Assembly (NCBI GenBank): GCA_016699405.1
Contig: CP064972.1
Span: 2,201,501-2,265,500, forward strand
DNA: 64,000 bases
Direction: 5' to 3'
Origin: Holophagales bacterium
Lineage (GTDB): Bacteria; Acidobacteriota; Thermoanaerobaculia; Multivoradales; JAGPDF01
Both the position numbers and the translations under genes were made by a program. Below, in pieces: positions 1 through 8,282 of the stretch. The number at the start of each line of letters is the position of its first letter. The first letter of the stretch is position 1. The notes under the pieces were generated by a model. That model worked only from the letters and a program-made list of their open reading frames with translations, ran no database searches and was not told where the DNA came from.

Positions 1-870
1 GAAGTTTCCAGAGTGGCCGGTGTCTATTGGTGTCCATGTCTCGCCGCCGTAGTGCAGAACGGTGTTGTGTCCGGTCACGTAGACGTCGGTGCCGCTCGTG
101 CCCCAGATGGTCCAGAGAGATTCGGTGGTGTTGACCGACATCGGCGACCAGGTGCTGCCGTCGTAGTGCAAGATGGGACTGGAGGTGGCCTCCCAGTAGT
201 AGGCGACGACGAAGACGTTGGTCGGGCCAGTGCCCCATACGCTGTTGAAGCTGTTGGAGGTCCCGGTCGCCATCGGCGACCACCTCACGCCGTCGTAGTG
301 GAGGATCGTGCCGGAGTCACCGACAGCGAAGACGTCGTTGCTGCGGCTTCCCCAGACGCTCCGCAGAGTTTCGAAGGTCCCGCTTGCCATCGAAGACCAG
401 GTGGCGCCGTCGTAGTGCAGGATCATCCCGACTTCGCCGACCACGAACACGTCGCGTGCCCCGCTTCCCCACACGGCGCTGGCGCGATACCTCGGCTGCG
501 GGTCGACCGACGTCCACGACCTTCCGTCGTAGTGGAGGATCCTGCCTTTGGATGAGGAATGCGCCCCCACCGCGAAGACGTCCGTTTCGCTGCTGCCCCA
601 CACGCCGAGGAGAGCTAGAGGGTCGTCGGCCTCTCCCCAGGTCAACGAGGCCCATTCGGTTCCGTCGAAGTGGACGATGGTCCCCTCTCCTCCTACCCCG
701 AACACGTCGTTCGGGCCGCTTCCCCAGACTCCGAGAAGGTCGTTTCCCTGGGGTCGCGGGTTGTCCCATGCCCAGCCGGAAGACCCTGCAGCGGAACTCG
801 AGCCAGCAAGGACCAGTAGGGAGAGCGCACCCGCAAGGGGGGAGAGTTTCTTCGACAAGATTCTAGACAC
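1..870 (-). CDS. Secreted WGSG/LHYDG beta-propeller repeat protein, C-terminus cut by window edge
   Basis: The minus strand is open from a GTG at 870 to the window edge, giving 290 residues without the C-terminus. The GTG has an AGGTGG ribosome site about 9 bases upstream; a TTG at 858 is an alternative start. Residues 1-35 form a signal peptide: a basic start (SKK), a hydrophobic run (ALSLLVLAG) and an SSAAG cleavage region. The rest is a repeat of about 45 residues. Each unit has a 'GVWGSG.NDVFAVG..GTILHYDG..W' core, seen at least six times and continuing off the edge. Such repeats form extracellular propellers in many environmental bacteria. No enzymatic motif is visible, so the function is unknown. 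It lies 124 bases downstream of the response regulator gene, on the same strand. Confidence 0.85.
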   Translation of the reverse strand, partial: MSRILSKKLSPLAGALSLLVLAGSSSAAGSSGWAWDNPRPQGNDLLGVWGSGPNDVFGVGGEGTIVHFDGTEWASLTWGEADDPLALLGVWGSSETDVFAVGAHSSSKGRILHYDGRSWTSVDPQPRYRASAVWGSGARDVFVVGEVGMILHYDGATWSSMASGTFETLRSVWGSRSNDVFAVGDSGTILHYDGVRWSPMATGTSNSFNSVWGTGPTNVFVVAYYWEATSSPILHYDGSTWSPMSVNTTESLWTIWGTSGTDVYVTGHNTVLHYGGETWTPIDTGHSGNF

Positions 871-994
871 GCGTGGCCCCCACCTCGCGCTCCGAATCGT
901 CGCCGAGCGACAACTTGGCTACCCGTGGCGGTCGCCGCACTTTGGCGAGCCCATGGAACCGAAGTCCGAGCGGACGATCCGTCGGACCACAGGC

Positions 995-1657
995 CTACCC
1001 GCCGCTGTCCTTGGGCAACTCGACCATGCGGTGGCGCAGGGCGTAGCTGACCACCTGGGCGCGGTTGTTCAGGTGGAGCTTGTCGAGGATGTTGCGCAGG
1101 TGGAACTTGACGGTGTTCTCCGAGACGCCGAGCTTGGCGGCGAGCTTGCGGTTCGACGTCACGCCCCGCACCAGGAGCTCGAGCACTTCGCGCTCGCGGT
1201 CGGTGAGGGCGTCGGGGTTCTGTTCGCGCTGCGCCGACTTGGCCGGGTGGGCGAACTCGGCGAGCAGGCGGCGGGCGAGACTCGGGGTCAACGCCGGCTC
1301 GCCACGCTCGACCCCTTCGAGCAGGGTGAAGAACTGCGACGCCTCGAGGTCCTTGAGCAGGTAGCCCTGAGCGCCGGACTTGATCGCCTCGAAGAGGTTC
1401 GAGTCGTCGTCCGAGGCGGTCAGCACGACGACCTTGACGTCGGAGGCCTCCGCCGTGAGCAGGCGCGTGGCGGCCAACCCGTCGAGCTCCGGCATCGTCA
1501 GGTCCATCAAGACGATATTCGGCCGCAGCCGCTTGGCCAGCTCGACCGCCTCGCGGCCATTGCGCGCCTCGCCCACCACGTCGTGGCCCTGGGCCTCGAT
1601 CAGGCTGCGCAGGCTGTCGCGGAAGAGCGAATGGTCGTCGGCGATCAGGATCCGCAT
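995..1657 (-). CDS. NarL/FixJ-type response regulator
   Basis: A 220-residue two-component response regulator. The receiver domain (residues 1-120) has the acidic pair D7/D8, the phosphoacceptor D52 in 'VLMDLTMPELDG', a conserved Thr in 'VVVLTAS' and the Lys in 'GYLLKD'. The C-terminal LuxR-type helix-turn-helix (about 150-210) reads 'LTDREREVLELLVRG' and 'SENTVKFHLRNILDKL', so it should bind DNA. The gene starts 6 bases after the stop of the adjacent histidine kinase, and its GGGAGG ribosome site overlaps that stop, so the two are almost certainly a cognate, translationally linked pair. Target genes cannot be read from the sequence; the propeller gene just downstream is one possibility. Confidence 0.95.
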   Translation of the reverse strand: MRILIADDHSLFRDSLRSLIEAQGHDVVGEARNGREAVELAKRLRPNIVLMDLTMPELDGLAATRLLTAEASDVKVVVLTASDDDSNLFEAIKSGAQGYLLKDLEASQFFTLLEGVERGEPALTPSLARRLLAEFAHPAKSAQREQNPDALTDREREVLELLVRGVTSNRKLAAKLGVSENTVKFHLRNILDKLHLNNRAQVVSYALRHRMVELPKDSGG

Positions 1658-1663
1658 GCTGGG

Positions 1664-3007
1664 TCACCTCCCGAGTGGCGGCAGAGGGATTTCCGCTTCG
1701 ACACGGGTCCCTTCACCGGGCGTGCTGTGGACGGTCAACTGTCCCCCCAGGCTCTCGGCGCGCTCGCGCATCGTCGCCAGACCGAAGCGGGGAAACTCGG
1801 CTCGTCCCAGGGCCTCGGGACGGAATCCTACCCCGTTGTCCTCGATGACCACCCGGACCCGGCCAGAGCCGCTGCTGCAGCGGACTCGGACTTCGTCGGC
1901 GCGGGCGTGCTTGCGGACGTTGGCGAGCCCCTCCTGGACGATGCGGAAGACCTGGAGCTCGACTGCGGTGGGGAGGCGCAGGCGGCGATCGACTTCGACC
2001 TCGGTCGCGATCCCGGTCTGGCCGGTCCAGCGCTCGACGTAGTCGCGGATCGTCTCGGGAAGGGTGGCGAGGGCGGAGGAGGTCACGCGCAGGCCGAGGA
2101 TCCCCTCGCGCACGTCGGCGTAGACCTCGCGCGCCGCGGCGGCGAGTTGGTTGAGCTGGTCGCTCGCCTCCTGACTCTTGCCGTGCCGGAGGAAGCCCTG
2201 GACCGCCTGCGCCTTGGTGTTCACGTAGGCGAGCACCTGGGCGAGCCCGTCGTGCATCTCGTGAGCGAGCCGCAGGCGCTCCTCGGAGGCCGCCAGGTCG
2301 CGCACCCGGCGATGCAGGTGCGCGTTATCGATCGCCACCGCCGCCTGGACGGCGAAGCGGGCGAGCGTCTCCTCGTCCTCGCGTGAGAACGGAGCGCCGT
2401 CGGTGCGCTCGGAGAGGTAGAGGTTGCCGCGGAAGGGTCCTTTGCACTGGATCGGCACGGCGAGGAGCGACCGCATCGCCGGGTGGTGGTCCGGGAAGCC
2501 GACGCGCCGGGGATCGCGCGTGATGTCGTCGAGGCGGAGCCGCTGGCCTTCACCGAGGGGGACGCCGAGCAGTCCGCGCCCGGACGGCCCGGCGCCGATC
2601 CGCTCGCGCTCCTCGGTCGACAGGCCGGAGGTGGCGAAGGTGCCGATCTTTCCCGCCTCGTCGTAGATCGCCAGGGCGCCGTAGCGACTCTCGATCAGGT
2701 GTCGCGCCTGGTCGACGACCTTCTGCAGCACCGCCTCGAGCGACAGCTCGCCGGCGATGTCGAGGCCCGCCTGGTGGAGCGCCAGCAACTCGCGGTTCTG
2801 CCGCTCGAGCTGCGCCTGCATCGTGTCGAGGACGTGGAAGAAGGCGCCGAAGAAGAACAGGGCGACGACCGCCAGGACGCCGTCGATCAGCAGGCGACCG
2901 GAGAGCGAGAGCAGGTAGGGATAGAGAAGGTGGCGGCTCACCTCGAGGACCAGGACGAAGATCCCGGAGCTCAGGATGGCGTAGATCTTGAGCCGCTGAA
3001 GGGTCAC
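1664..3007 (-). CDS. Membrane GAF sensor histidine kinase (HisKA_3 type)
   Basis: A 447-residue NarX/DegS-type histidine kinase. The start is taken as the GTG at 3007 because GGGAGGA lies 6 bases upstream; the longer open frame would add an implausible Pro/Arg/Ser-rich leader. Two membrane segments (about 8-27 and 38-60) enclose only a short loop. A coiled linker (62-80) and a GAF domain (about 85-228) follow. The HisKA_3 dimerisation box has phosphoacceptor H252 in 'HEMHDGLAQ', and the HATPase has an N box near 358-369 and a G1 box 'EDNGVGF' at 389-395. With almost no periplasmic domain, sensing is probably through GAF or the membrane. It phosphorylates, by inference, the regulator encoded immediately downstream. 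Confidence 0.93.
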   Translation of the reverse strand: MTLQRLKIYAILSSGIFVLVLEVSRHLLYPYLLSLSGRLLIDGVLAVVALFFFGAFFHVLDTMQAQLERQNRELLALHQAGLDIAGELSLEAVLQKVVDQARHLIESRYGALAIYDEAGKIGTFATSGLSTEERERIGAGPSGRGLLGVPLGEGQRLRLDDITRDPRRVGFPDHHPAMRSLLAVPIQCKGPFRGNLYLSERTDGAPFSREDEETLARFAVQAAVAIDNAHLHRRVRDLAASEERLRLAHEMHDGLAQVLAYVNTKAQAVQGFLRHGKSQEASDQLNQLAAAAREVYADVREGILGLRVTSSALATLPETIRDYVERWTGQTGIATEVEVDRRLRLPTAVELQVFRIVQEGLANVRKHARADEVRVRCSSGSGRVRVVIEDNGVGFRPEALGRAEFPRFGLATMRERAESLGGQLTVHSTPGEGTRVEAEIPLPPLGR

Positions 3008-3119
3008 CGAGCGTCCTCCCGAGGTCGTCGGGGAGCCGGCGGTGGAGCGCAGATCCCTGGCCGCGGAGCGAGGGCGCGAAGTGTAGCACGGGCTTCCCGG
3101 GGGCTCCCCGGGGCGGGCG

Positions 3120-3344
3120 TCAGTCCTTGGGCCGGGGCCGGCGCAGGGTGGAGAAGCGGAGCAGCGAGTAGAACGGACACCAGCCGAGCAGGCCGGTGAC
3201 AAGGGGGACCCAGCCGAAGAGCACGAGGGCGATCCGCCCGAGGTCGGGCAGCAGATCGAGCGAGCCCAGCCCGAGCAGCGTGGCGCCCAGGAGGATGCGC
3301 AGGATGCGGTCCCACGTCGCGAGGTTGCGGAAGGCGAAGGTCAA
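3120..3344 (-). CDS. Small DUF2892-like inner-membrane protein
   Basis: A 74-residue protein beginning 'MTFAFRNLATWDRILR', with two hydrophobic helices and the 'PLVTGLLGWCPFYSLLRFST' tail typical of DUF2892 (YgaP C-terminal-like) proteins. Members usually run 60-80 residues and are inserted as a two-helix hairpin; some are fused to rhodanese domains, which is not the case here. It lies 112 bases upstream of the histidine kinase on the same strand and may be co-transcribed with it. Cellular role unknown. Confidence 0.8.
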   Translation of the reverse strand: MTFAFRNLATWDRILRILLGATLLGLGSLDLLPDLGRIALVLFGWVPLVTGLLGWCPFYSLLRFSTLRRPRPKD

Positions 3345-3534
3345 GGGCGCTCCGGAAAGTCGCGGGGATGCTCGCAGTCGCGCCCCGGCCCTTCAACGGC
3401 TTTGTGGGTGGTCGTTTCCCCACCCGGCGGGGTGGGGGCTGGGCGCGGGGTGAAGCGGAACGGAGGCGGCAGGGTTCTGTGAGCTCGCGCGTTCCGGGTG
3501 TCATGTAGGATGAGTCGCATCCGAGAGTACGCCG
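3345..3534. other. Divergent intergenic region with a GC-rich palindrome
   Basis: 190 bases between the divergent DUF2892-like and Ser/Thr kinase genes. It holds a perfect 8-bp inverted repeat, CCCCACCC at 3418-3425 and GGGTGGGG at 3430-3437, with a 4-base loop and no T-run on either strand. A smaller GGATG/CATCC repeat lies at 3509-3523. Promoters for both genes should lie here, but no convincing -35/-10 pair is visible. Confidence 0.35.
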
Positions 3535-6231
3535 TTGCAAGACGCTGACGCAACAGCCACCTGGAGTGGAGCTGAGGAGAGCGGCAGGCCGCTTCCACTG
3601 CTTGGTGCCGGAACCGTGGTCGCACGGCGATTCGCTGTCGAGGAGTGCCTCGGGGTCGGCGGGTTCGCCGTCGTCTACCGGGCGTTCGATCGCGAGCTCA
3701 AGCGATCGATCGCCTTGAAGGTTCTCAAGTCCTCGAGTCGCGACCCGCGTCTCGTCGCCTTGCGACGAGAGGTAGCGGTAGCTCGGGACGTAGCGTGCCC
3801 GCATCTCGCGCGCGTATTCGACTTCGACTTCGACACCGATGCCGAGCTGTCCTTTCTCACCATGGAGCTGGCCGAGGGGGGGAGCCTGAAGGCGGAGCTT
3901 CGTCGTGGACCGCTCTCGATCGAGAGATCCGTGGCGTTGACCGCCGAGATTCTAACCGGGCTCGAGGCGCTGCATGCCCACGGAATCGTTCACCGAGACG
4001 TGAAGCCCGGCAACGTGCTGCTTGACGCCTCCGGCCACGCGAAGCTCGCCGACTTCGGGCTCGCATTGTCGCTCGAGCCCGACGGCCTGACTCGGCTGAC
4101 CTCGGAAGCCGCTTTCGTCGGGACAGTCGAGTACTTGGCGCCGGAGCAGTTCAGGGGGTCGCCGATCGACGGGAGATCAGACCTCTACTCGCTGGGTGTG
4201 ACGCTATTCGAAATGCTGGCGGGCAGATCGCCCCAGCCAGCTGGTACAAGGCTCGAGACGGTGGTCGGCCATCTCCAACGGGCAGCGCCCGACGTGCGGG
4301 CTCTGCGGCCAGAAGTGCCGGCCTGGTTGGCGGCATTCGTCGCTCGGTTGCTGGAGAAGGAGCCGTCGCAGCGCTACCCGTCGGCCGGCGAGGCGCTGAC
4401 GAGCCTCCGCTCCCATCGGACCGGCATCGCGCGGGCACTCTGGCGGCGGCATCGTCGCGCCGCGAGCGTCGCTTCCGGTGTGGTGCTGTTGCTAGCCGGA
4501 CTCGCGACCTGGTACCTGGCTACTCGCCCGCGCTTCTCGCATCTGGTGGAAGGTGAGGGTGGAGCCGTCGTCGCGGTCGACGAGAAGGGGCACGAGCTCT
4601 GGCGCCTTGCGGACATCGGCCCGGGCGTCGCCGAACGCGCGACACTGGCGCGGATCGAGCCTGGGGCTCGAAAGACAGTCGCCCTGTTTCCCCTCTCGCT
4701 CGCCGACTTGCCATCCCGAGCTGCCCGAACCTTGACCTTTCTCGACCCCGAAACCGGGAAAGTCATCCGCGAGATGGAAGTTCCGACAACCGAGATTCCG
4801 TTCCACGATGTGAGCCCGCGCTTCGTGCCGGGCCGCCTCCGGGCCGAGGACGTCGACGGGGATGGCATCGACGAGATTTTCGCCAGCTTCAATCACATGC
4901 TCAAGGCGCCATCGTTCGTGATGATGTTCGAGCCGGCGGCGAGTCGTTGGTCGATCGTCTTTCAGGCGCTCGGTCACTACTGCCCGGCCGGCGTCCACCG
5001 CATCGACGGCGCGCCGGTGCTCCTGCTGCTCGGCATCAACAACGGAATGGGTTGGATTAACGCGATGGCTGCCGTCAAGCTGCCGATCGTGCACGGAATC
5101 GAGGGTGTTCGTGCTCATCCCGGTAGGGCGTTCTCACCGGAGCTGCCGCGCGACAACGGAGTGGTACCAAGTGATCTGCTTTGGTACTCGCTTCTCCCGC
5201 CCGGAAGAGTGGCATGTGATCTCGGAGTCGAGGGGAAGGTGATCGAGCTCGACGACGCCACCAGGACGCTTTCGGTGAGCTATGAAGATGGGCGGCGAGA
5301 GAGATTGCGCTACGACGGATCATCCGTCTCGCTACCCATCGACCACGATGGGTTCCGCCGGAAGGCTCGGGAAGCAGCGTACACCGCTCTTCGAGAGGCG
5401 GAGCGCTCACGGGGAGTCGGGGCGACCTCGCAGGCGGTTGCCGAGATGTCAGTCGCACTCGAATCGGCGCGCCAGGCCGGAGACGTTCGCCTGGCGGAGG
5501 TAGCGGAGCGCTGGCTGGGCCGCGCCTTCATCTCGGCCGGCCGTGAGAAGGAGGCCGAGGAGCGGCTCGAGCCGCTCTTTCTGCGTGCCGAGTCGCCATC
5601 CAATGTCGCCTGGGACGCGGCCAAGGCATTTCATCTCGCCGGCGATCTGCGGCGTGCGGCCGCCTGGTACGAGAAGGGTCTGATGTTCGATGGCGGGCCG
5701 ACGGGTGGACGGCAGAAGCACTACTACCTCTTCGCCCTCGTCACCGCGCTCGCCGAGGCCGGCAACTGGGAGGCGGCGCGGCGCTCGATTGCGTCGTTCC
5801 TCGACAGCTCGGGTGCCCCCGCAATGGGGCGACTTGCCGAGCAGTACGTGAACTGGCGTTCGGGCGCACCGGTGGATGTGGAAGGTCTCGACCCGATGCT
5901 TCCGAACTCGACCGATCCCATCAAGTCGTGGTACCTGGAGATCCGGCACGCTGCCGGTGCCCCGCCGGCGGACCTAATCGCCGAGCTCGACCCGATTCTC
6001 GCGCGAGCGGACGAGGCGAAAGGTCAGCTCCATTCACTCCGCGGCCAGCTCCTCGGCGAGCTAGGCCGTGCGGAGGAGGCGAAGACTGCCTTCGCGCGGG
6101 CCTTAGCCGCTTTCACACTCGCGGCAGGCACGGACGTGGCAGCGCGATTCGATCGCCATTTGGCCGAAGACCGACTGCGAGCGTTGTCAGCGCGTCTCCG
6201 CGAGCAAGAGAGAGTCGCGAGTGGACGATAG
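3535..6231 (+). CDS. Membrane-anchored Hanks-type Ser/Thr protein kinase with TPR-like C-terminus
   Basis: An 898-residue PknB-like kinase starting at a TTG. The catalytic domain (about 33-295) has a glycine loop 'LGVGGFAVVY', Lys62 in 'IALKVLK', catalytic D155 in 'HRDVKPGN' and DFG at 173-175, so it looks active. One membrane helix follows (about 309-329). The exterior part has a 'VDGDGIDEIF' FG-GAP/EF-like motif, and the last 280 residues or so are helical with TPR-like spacing ('AERWLGRAFISAGREKEAEERL'). It overlaps the FHA-AAA activator by 11 bases, so the two are translationally coupled. Since FHA domains bind phosphothreonine, the activator is the likely partner or substrate; this is inference from context. 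Confidence 0.93.
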   Translation: MQDADATATWSGAEESGRPLPLLGAGTVVARRFAVEECLGVGGFAVVYRAFDRELKRSIALKVLKSSSRDPRLVALRREVAVARDVACPHLARVFDFDFDTDAELSFLTMELAEGGSLKAELRRGPLSIERSVALTAEILTGLEALHAHGIVHRDVKPGNVLLDASGHAKLADFGLALSLEPDGLTRLTSEAAFVGTVEYLAPEQFRGSPIDGRSDLYSLGVTLFEMLAGRSPQPAGTRLETVVGHLQRAAPDVRALRPEVPAWLAAFVARLLEKEPSQRYPSAGEALTSLRSHRTGIARALWRRHRRAASVASGVVLLLAGLATWYLATRPRFSHLVEGEGGAVVAVDEKGHELWRLADIGPGVAERATLARIEPGARKTVALFPLSLADLPSRAARTLTFLDPETGKVIREMEVPTTEIPFHDVSPRFVPGRLRAEDVDGDGIDEIFASFNHMLKAPSFVMMFEPAASRWSIVFQALGHYCPAGVHRIDGAPVLLLLGINNGMGWINAMAAVKLPIVHGIEGVRAHPGRAFSPELPRDNGVVPSDLLWYSLLPPGRVACDLGVEGKVIELDDATRTLSVSYEDGRRERLRYDGSSVSLPIDHDGFRRKAREAAYTALREAERSRGVGATSQAVAEMSVALESARQAGDVRLAEVAERWLGRAFISAGREKEAEERLEPLFLRAESPSNVAWDAAKAFHLAGDLRRAAAWYEKGLMFDGGPTGGRQKHYYLFALVTALAEAGNWEAARRSIASFLDSSGAPAMGRLAEQYVNWRSGAPVDVEGLDPMLPNSTDPIKSWYLEIRHAAGAPPADLIAELDPILARADEAKGQLHSLRGQLLGELGRAEEAKTAFARALAAFTLAAGTDVAARFDRHLAEDRLRALSARLREQERVASGR

Positions 6232-8056
6232 AGCCGACGTGAGGCGACTCCTCGTCTTACACGGCGAGTTGGTCCGGGAGCTGGTACTGGCGGAGAAGGA
6301 GGGCGTTCTCGGTTCAGCGAGCTCGAACGCACTCGTTCTGCCGTTCCCCGGCGTCTCTCGCCGGCATGCGCGATTCGAGCTGGTGAGCGGGGGAGTGCGG
6401 CTGATCGACCTCGGCTCGAAGAACGGCCTGGTCGTCGCTGGCAGGCGCGTAGCCGAAGTGCTTTTGACACCCGGCGTCTCTGTGCGGATCGGCTACATCG
6501 AGCTGCGCCTGCTCGATGCGTCGGCTGGCGACTTGGAGATCGCGCTCTCGCTCGGCGAGACCGAGCGAACCACCGAAGTGGTCCCCGACCCTTCGGCGAG
6601 CCGCGGAGGCCATGGCGAGGAGGGCGCGGCTCGCCACGGCATCGTGTTGATCCGTGAGGTGGAGACGATGTCGCGGGCGATGCTCGGTCAGCGGAGGTCG
6701 AGCCTCTTCGAGCGCGTACGGACCATCCTCGGCGCCGAGCTCTTGGTGCTGGTCGATCTCGCAGACCGCGCCCGGCCGGCCGTTCAAGAGCTGGCCGGTG
6801 ACCTCGAAGGAGATGATCTGGAAGCGGTCTTGGAACGGGTTCCGGTGCGTTTGCGCCGGCGAGGCGCCGAGCGCTTCGCTGCGCAAGGACGGTGGCAGAT
6901 CGCGTGGCGGCCGGATGGTCTGGCAGCGATCGCCGCGCGAACGGCAGCGCTGGCCGATGCCGGCAGCCTGTGGCGCCGAGCGCTGCTCGAGTATCTCCTG
7001 TTGAAGCTCTCGGGAGGCGGCGTAGAGAAGGTCGCGTCCCCATTGGAAGTGACGCACGAGGATCTGCGACTGCCCGACGGCGCGATCTTCGGTAGCGCGC
7101 CGGCGACCCGCGATCTGTTGCAGCGGGTGCGGGCCGCGCTCTCCTCCCGGGCCGACGTCCTGTTGCTCGGCGAGAGTGGTACTGGAAAGGAGCTGGTCGC
7201 CCGTCTCCTCCATGGTTCGGGAGCGAGAGGGCGCGGGCCCTTCGTCCCGGTGAGTTGCCCCGCGTTGCCAGGTGAGCTCTTGGAGGCGGAGCTGTTCGGA
7301 GTCGTCGATCGGGCAGCAACAGGTGTGGCCGCGCGCCCCGGCCACTTCGCGAGCGCCCATGGCGGCACGTTGCTCCTCGACGAAATAGGCGACATGTCGC
7401 CTGCTCTCCAGGCGAAGCTGCTCCGCGTCTTGCAGGAGCGCGAGGTCTGGCCGCTCGGCGCCTCGCAGGCACGCAAGGTCGACGTGCGAGTCATCGCGGC
7501 GACCAATCGCGATCTACCGGCGATGGTGCGCGACGGCTCCTTCCGTGCGGACCTCTACTACCGCCTGCGCCAGCTCGAGATCCGAGTGCCGCCGCTACGC
7601 GAGCGGCGGGAGGACATCCCGGCGCTCGTCCTTGCCTTCGCTCGGCGCTTCGCCGCCGAGTACCACAAGTCGCTGCGCGGCGTGAGCCGTCGCGCCCTCG
7701 AGCTTCTGATGGCCTACGACTGGCCCGGCAACGTGCGCGATCTCGAGAGCGAGATCCTTCGCGCGGTCGTCGCATGCCCCTCCGGCGATCTCCTGCGCAG
7801 CGAGCATCTCCATCTCCCCGAGCCCGCGGCCACCGAGAGCTCCTCGCCGAGCTCGGCCTCTACTGGCTTCTCCCCCGCGGCGCGTAGTGGCCTCGCCGAA
7901 GGCCCCGAGCGCGCCGAGCGCCACGCCCGCATCGACCGGGAAGCGATCCGCCGCGCCCTCGAAGCCACCTCCGGCAACAAAGCCGCCGCCGCCCGCCTCC
8001 TCGACCTCAGCCGCGAAGGCCTTAGGAAGAAGATGAAGCGGCTCGGGCTGGGCTGA
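6221..8056 (+). CDS. FHA-domain sigma54-type AAA+ transcriptional activator with altered GAFTGA loop
   Basis: A 611-residue protein read from a GTG inside the kinase gene. An FHA domain (about 20-97) carries the phosphothreonine-binding residues 'SRRHA' (46-50) and 'GSKNG' (65-69). An uncharacterised linker leads to a sigma54-interaction AAA+ domain (about 285-520) with Walker A 'GESGTGKE' at 317-324, Walker B 'LLLDEIGD' and 'NVRDLESE'. The sequence ends in a Fis-type helix-turn-helix ('NKAAAARLLDLSREGLRKKM'). The sigma54-contacting GAFTGA loop is replaced by 'RAATGV' (364-369), which may weaken or change contact with sigma54. The upstream kinase probably controls it through the FHA domain. 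A plausible -24/-12 promoter lies 130 bases downstream, before the SBBP gene. Confidence 0.93.
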   Translation: MDDRADVRRLLVLHGELVRELVLAEKEGVLGSASSNALVLPFPGVSRRHARFELVSGGVRLIDLGSKNGLVVAGRRVAEVLLTPGVSVRIGYIELRLLDASAGDLEIALSLGETERTTEVVPDPSASRGGHGEEGAARHGIVLIREVETMSRAMLGQRRSSLFERVRTILGAELLVLVDLADRARPAVQELAGDLEGDDLEAVLERVPVRLRRRGAERFAAQGRWQIAWRPDGLAAIAARTAALADAGSLWRRALLEYLLLKLSGGGVEKVASPLEVTHEDLRLPDGAIFGSAPATRDLLQRVRAALSSRADVLLLGESGTGKELVARLLHGSGARGRGPFVPVSCPALPGELLEAELFGVVDRAATGVAARPGHFASAHGGTLLLDEIGDMSPALQAKLLRVLQEREVWPLGASQARKVDVRVIAATNRDLPAMVRDGSFRADLYYRLRQLEIRVPPLRERREDIPALVLAFARRFAAEYHKSLRGVSRRALELLMAYDWPGNVRDLESEILRAVVACPSGDLLRSEHLHLPEPAATESSSPSSASTGFSPAARSGLAEGPERAERHARIDREAIRRALEATSGNKAAAARLLDLSREGLRKKMKRLGLG

Positions 8057-8183
8057 GGTCCACTCTCCGCATCGTGAGACAACCTGCGACCGGCGCCCAC
8101 TGAAGTTGGCGCCGAGTTGGGTACCAGCCAGGCCGAGTGGGCGGCCAGGCGGGCCTCGACGGCCTCAGGTCCGCATGCGCAAG

Positions 8184-8199
8184 TGGCATCGAACGTGCT
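8184..8199 (+). promoter_or_regulatory. Candidate sigma54 (-24/-12) promoter
   Basis: TGGCATCGAACGTGCT keeps the obligatory GG-N10-GC spacing and matches TGGCAC-N5-TTGCW at most positions. It sits 84 bases upstream of the SBBP protein start and just after the gene for an FHA-sigma54-type activator. Short matches of this kind can arise by chance in GC-rich DNA. Confidence 0.45.
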
Positions 8200-8282
8200 G
8201 TCCACTGGAAGGCGAGACAGGCAGAAACGTCCTGCCCTCAGAGGTGCCTCTAGCAAGCGGAACGGGATTGAAAGGGAGCGTG

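Noticed and set aside
548..2386. Plus-strand open frame of 612 codons
   Set aside because: It is antisense to the propeller, response regulator and histidine kinase genes, all of which have clear motifs on the minus strand.
3418..3437. GC-rich palindrome as a terminator
   Set aside because: No T-run follows on either strand and the flanking genes are divergent, so no transcript needs to end there.
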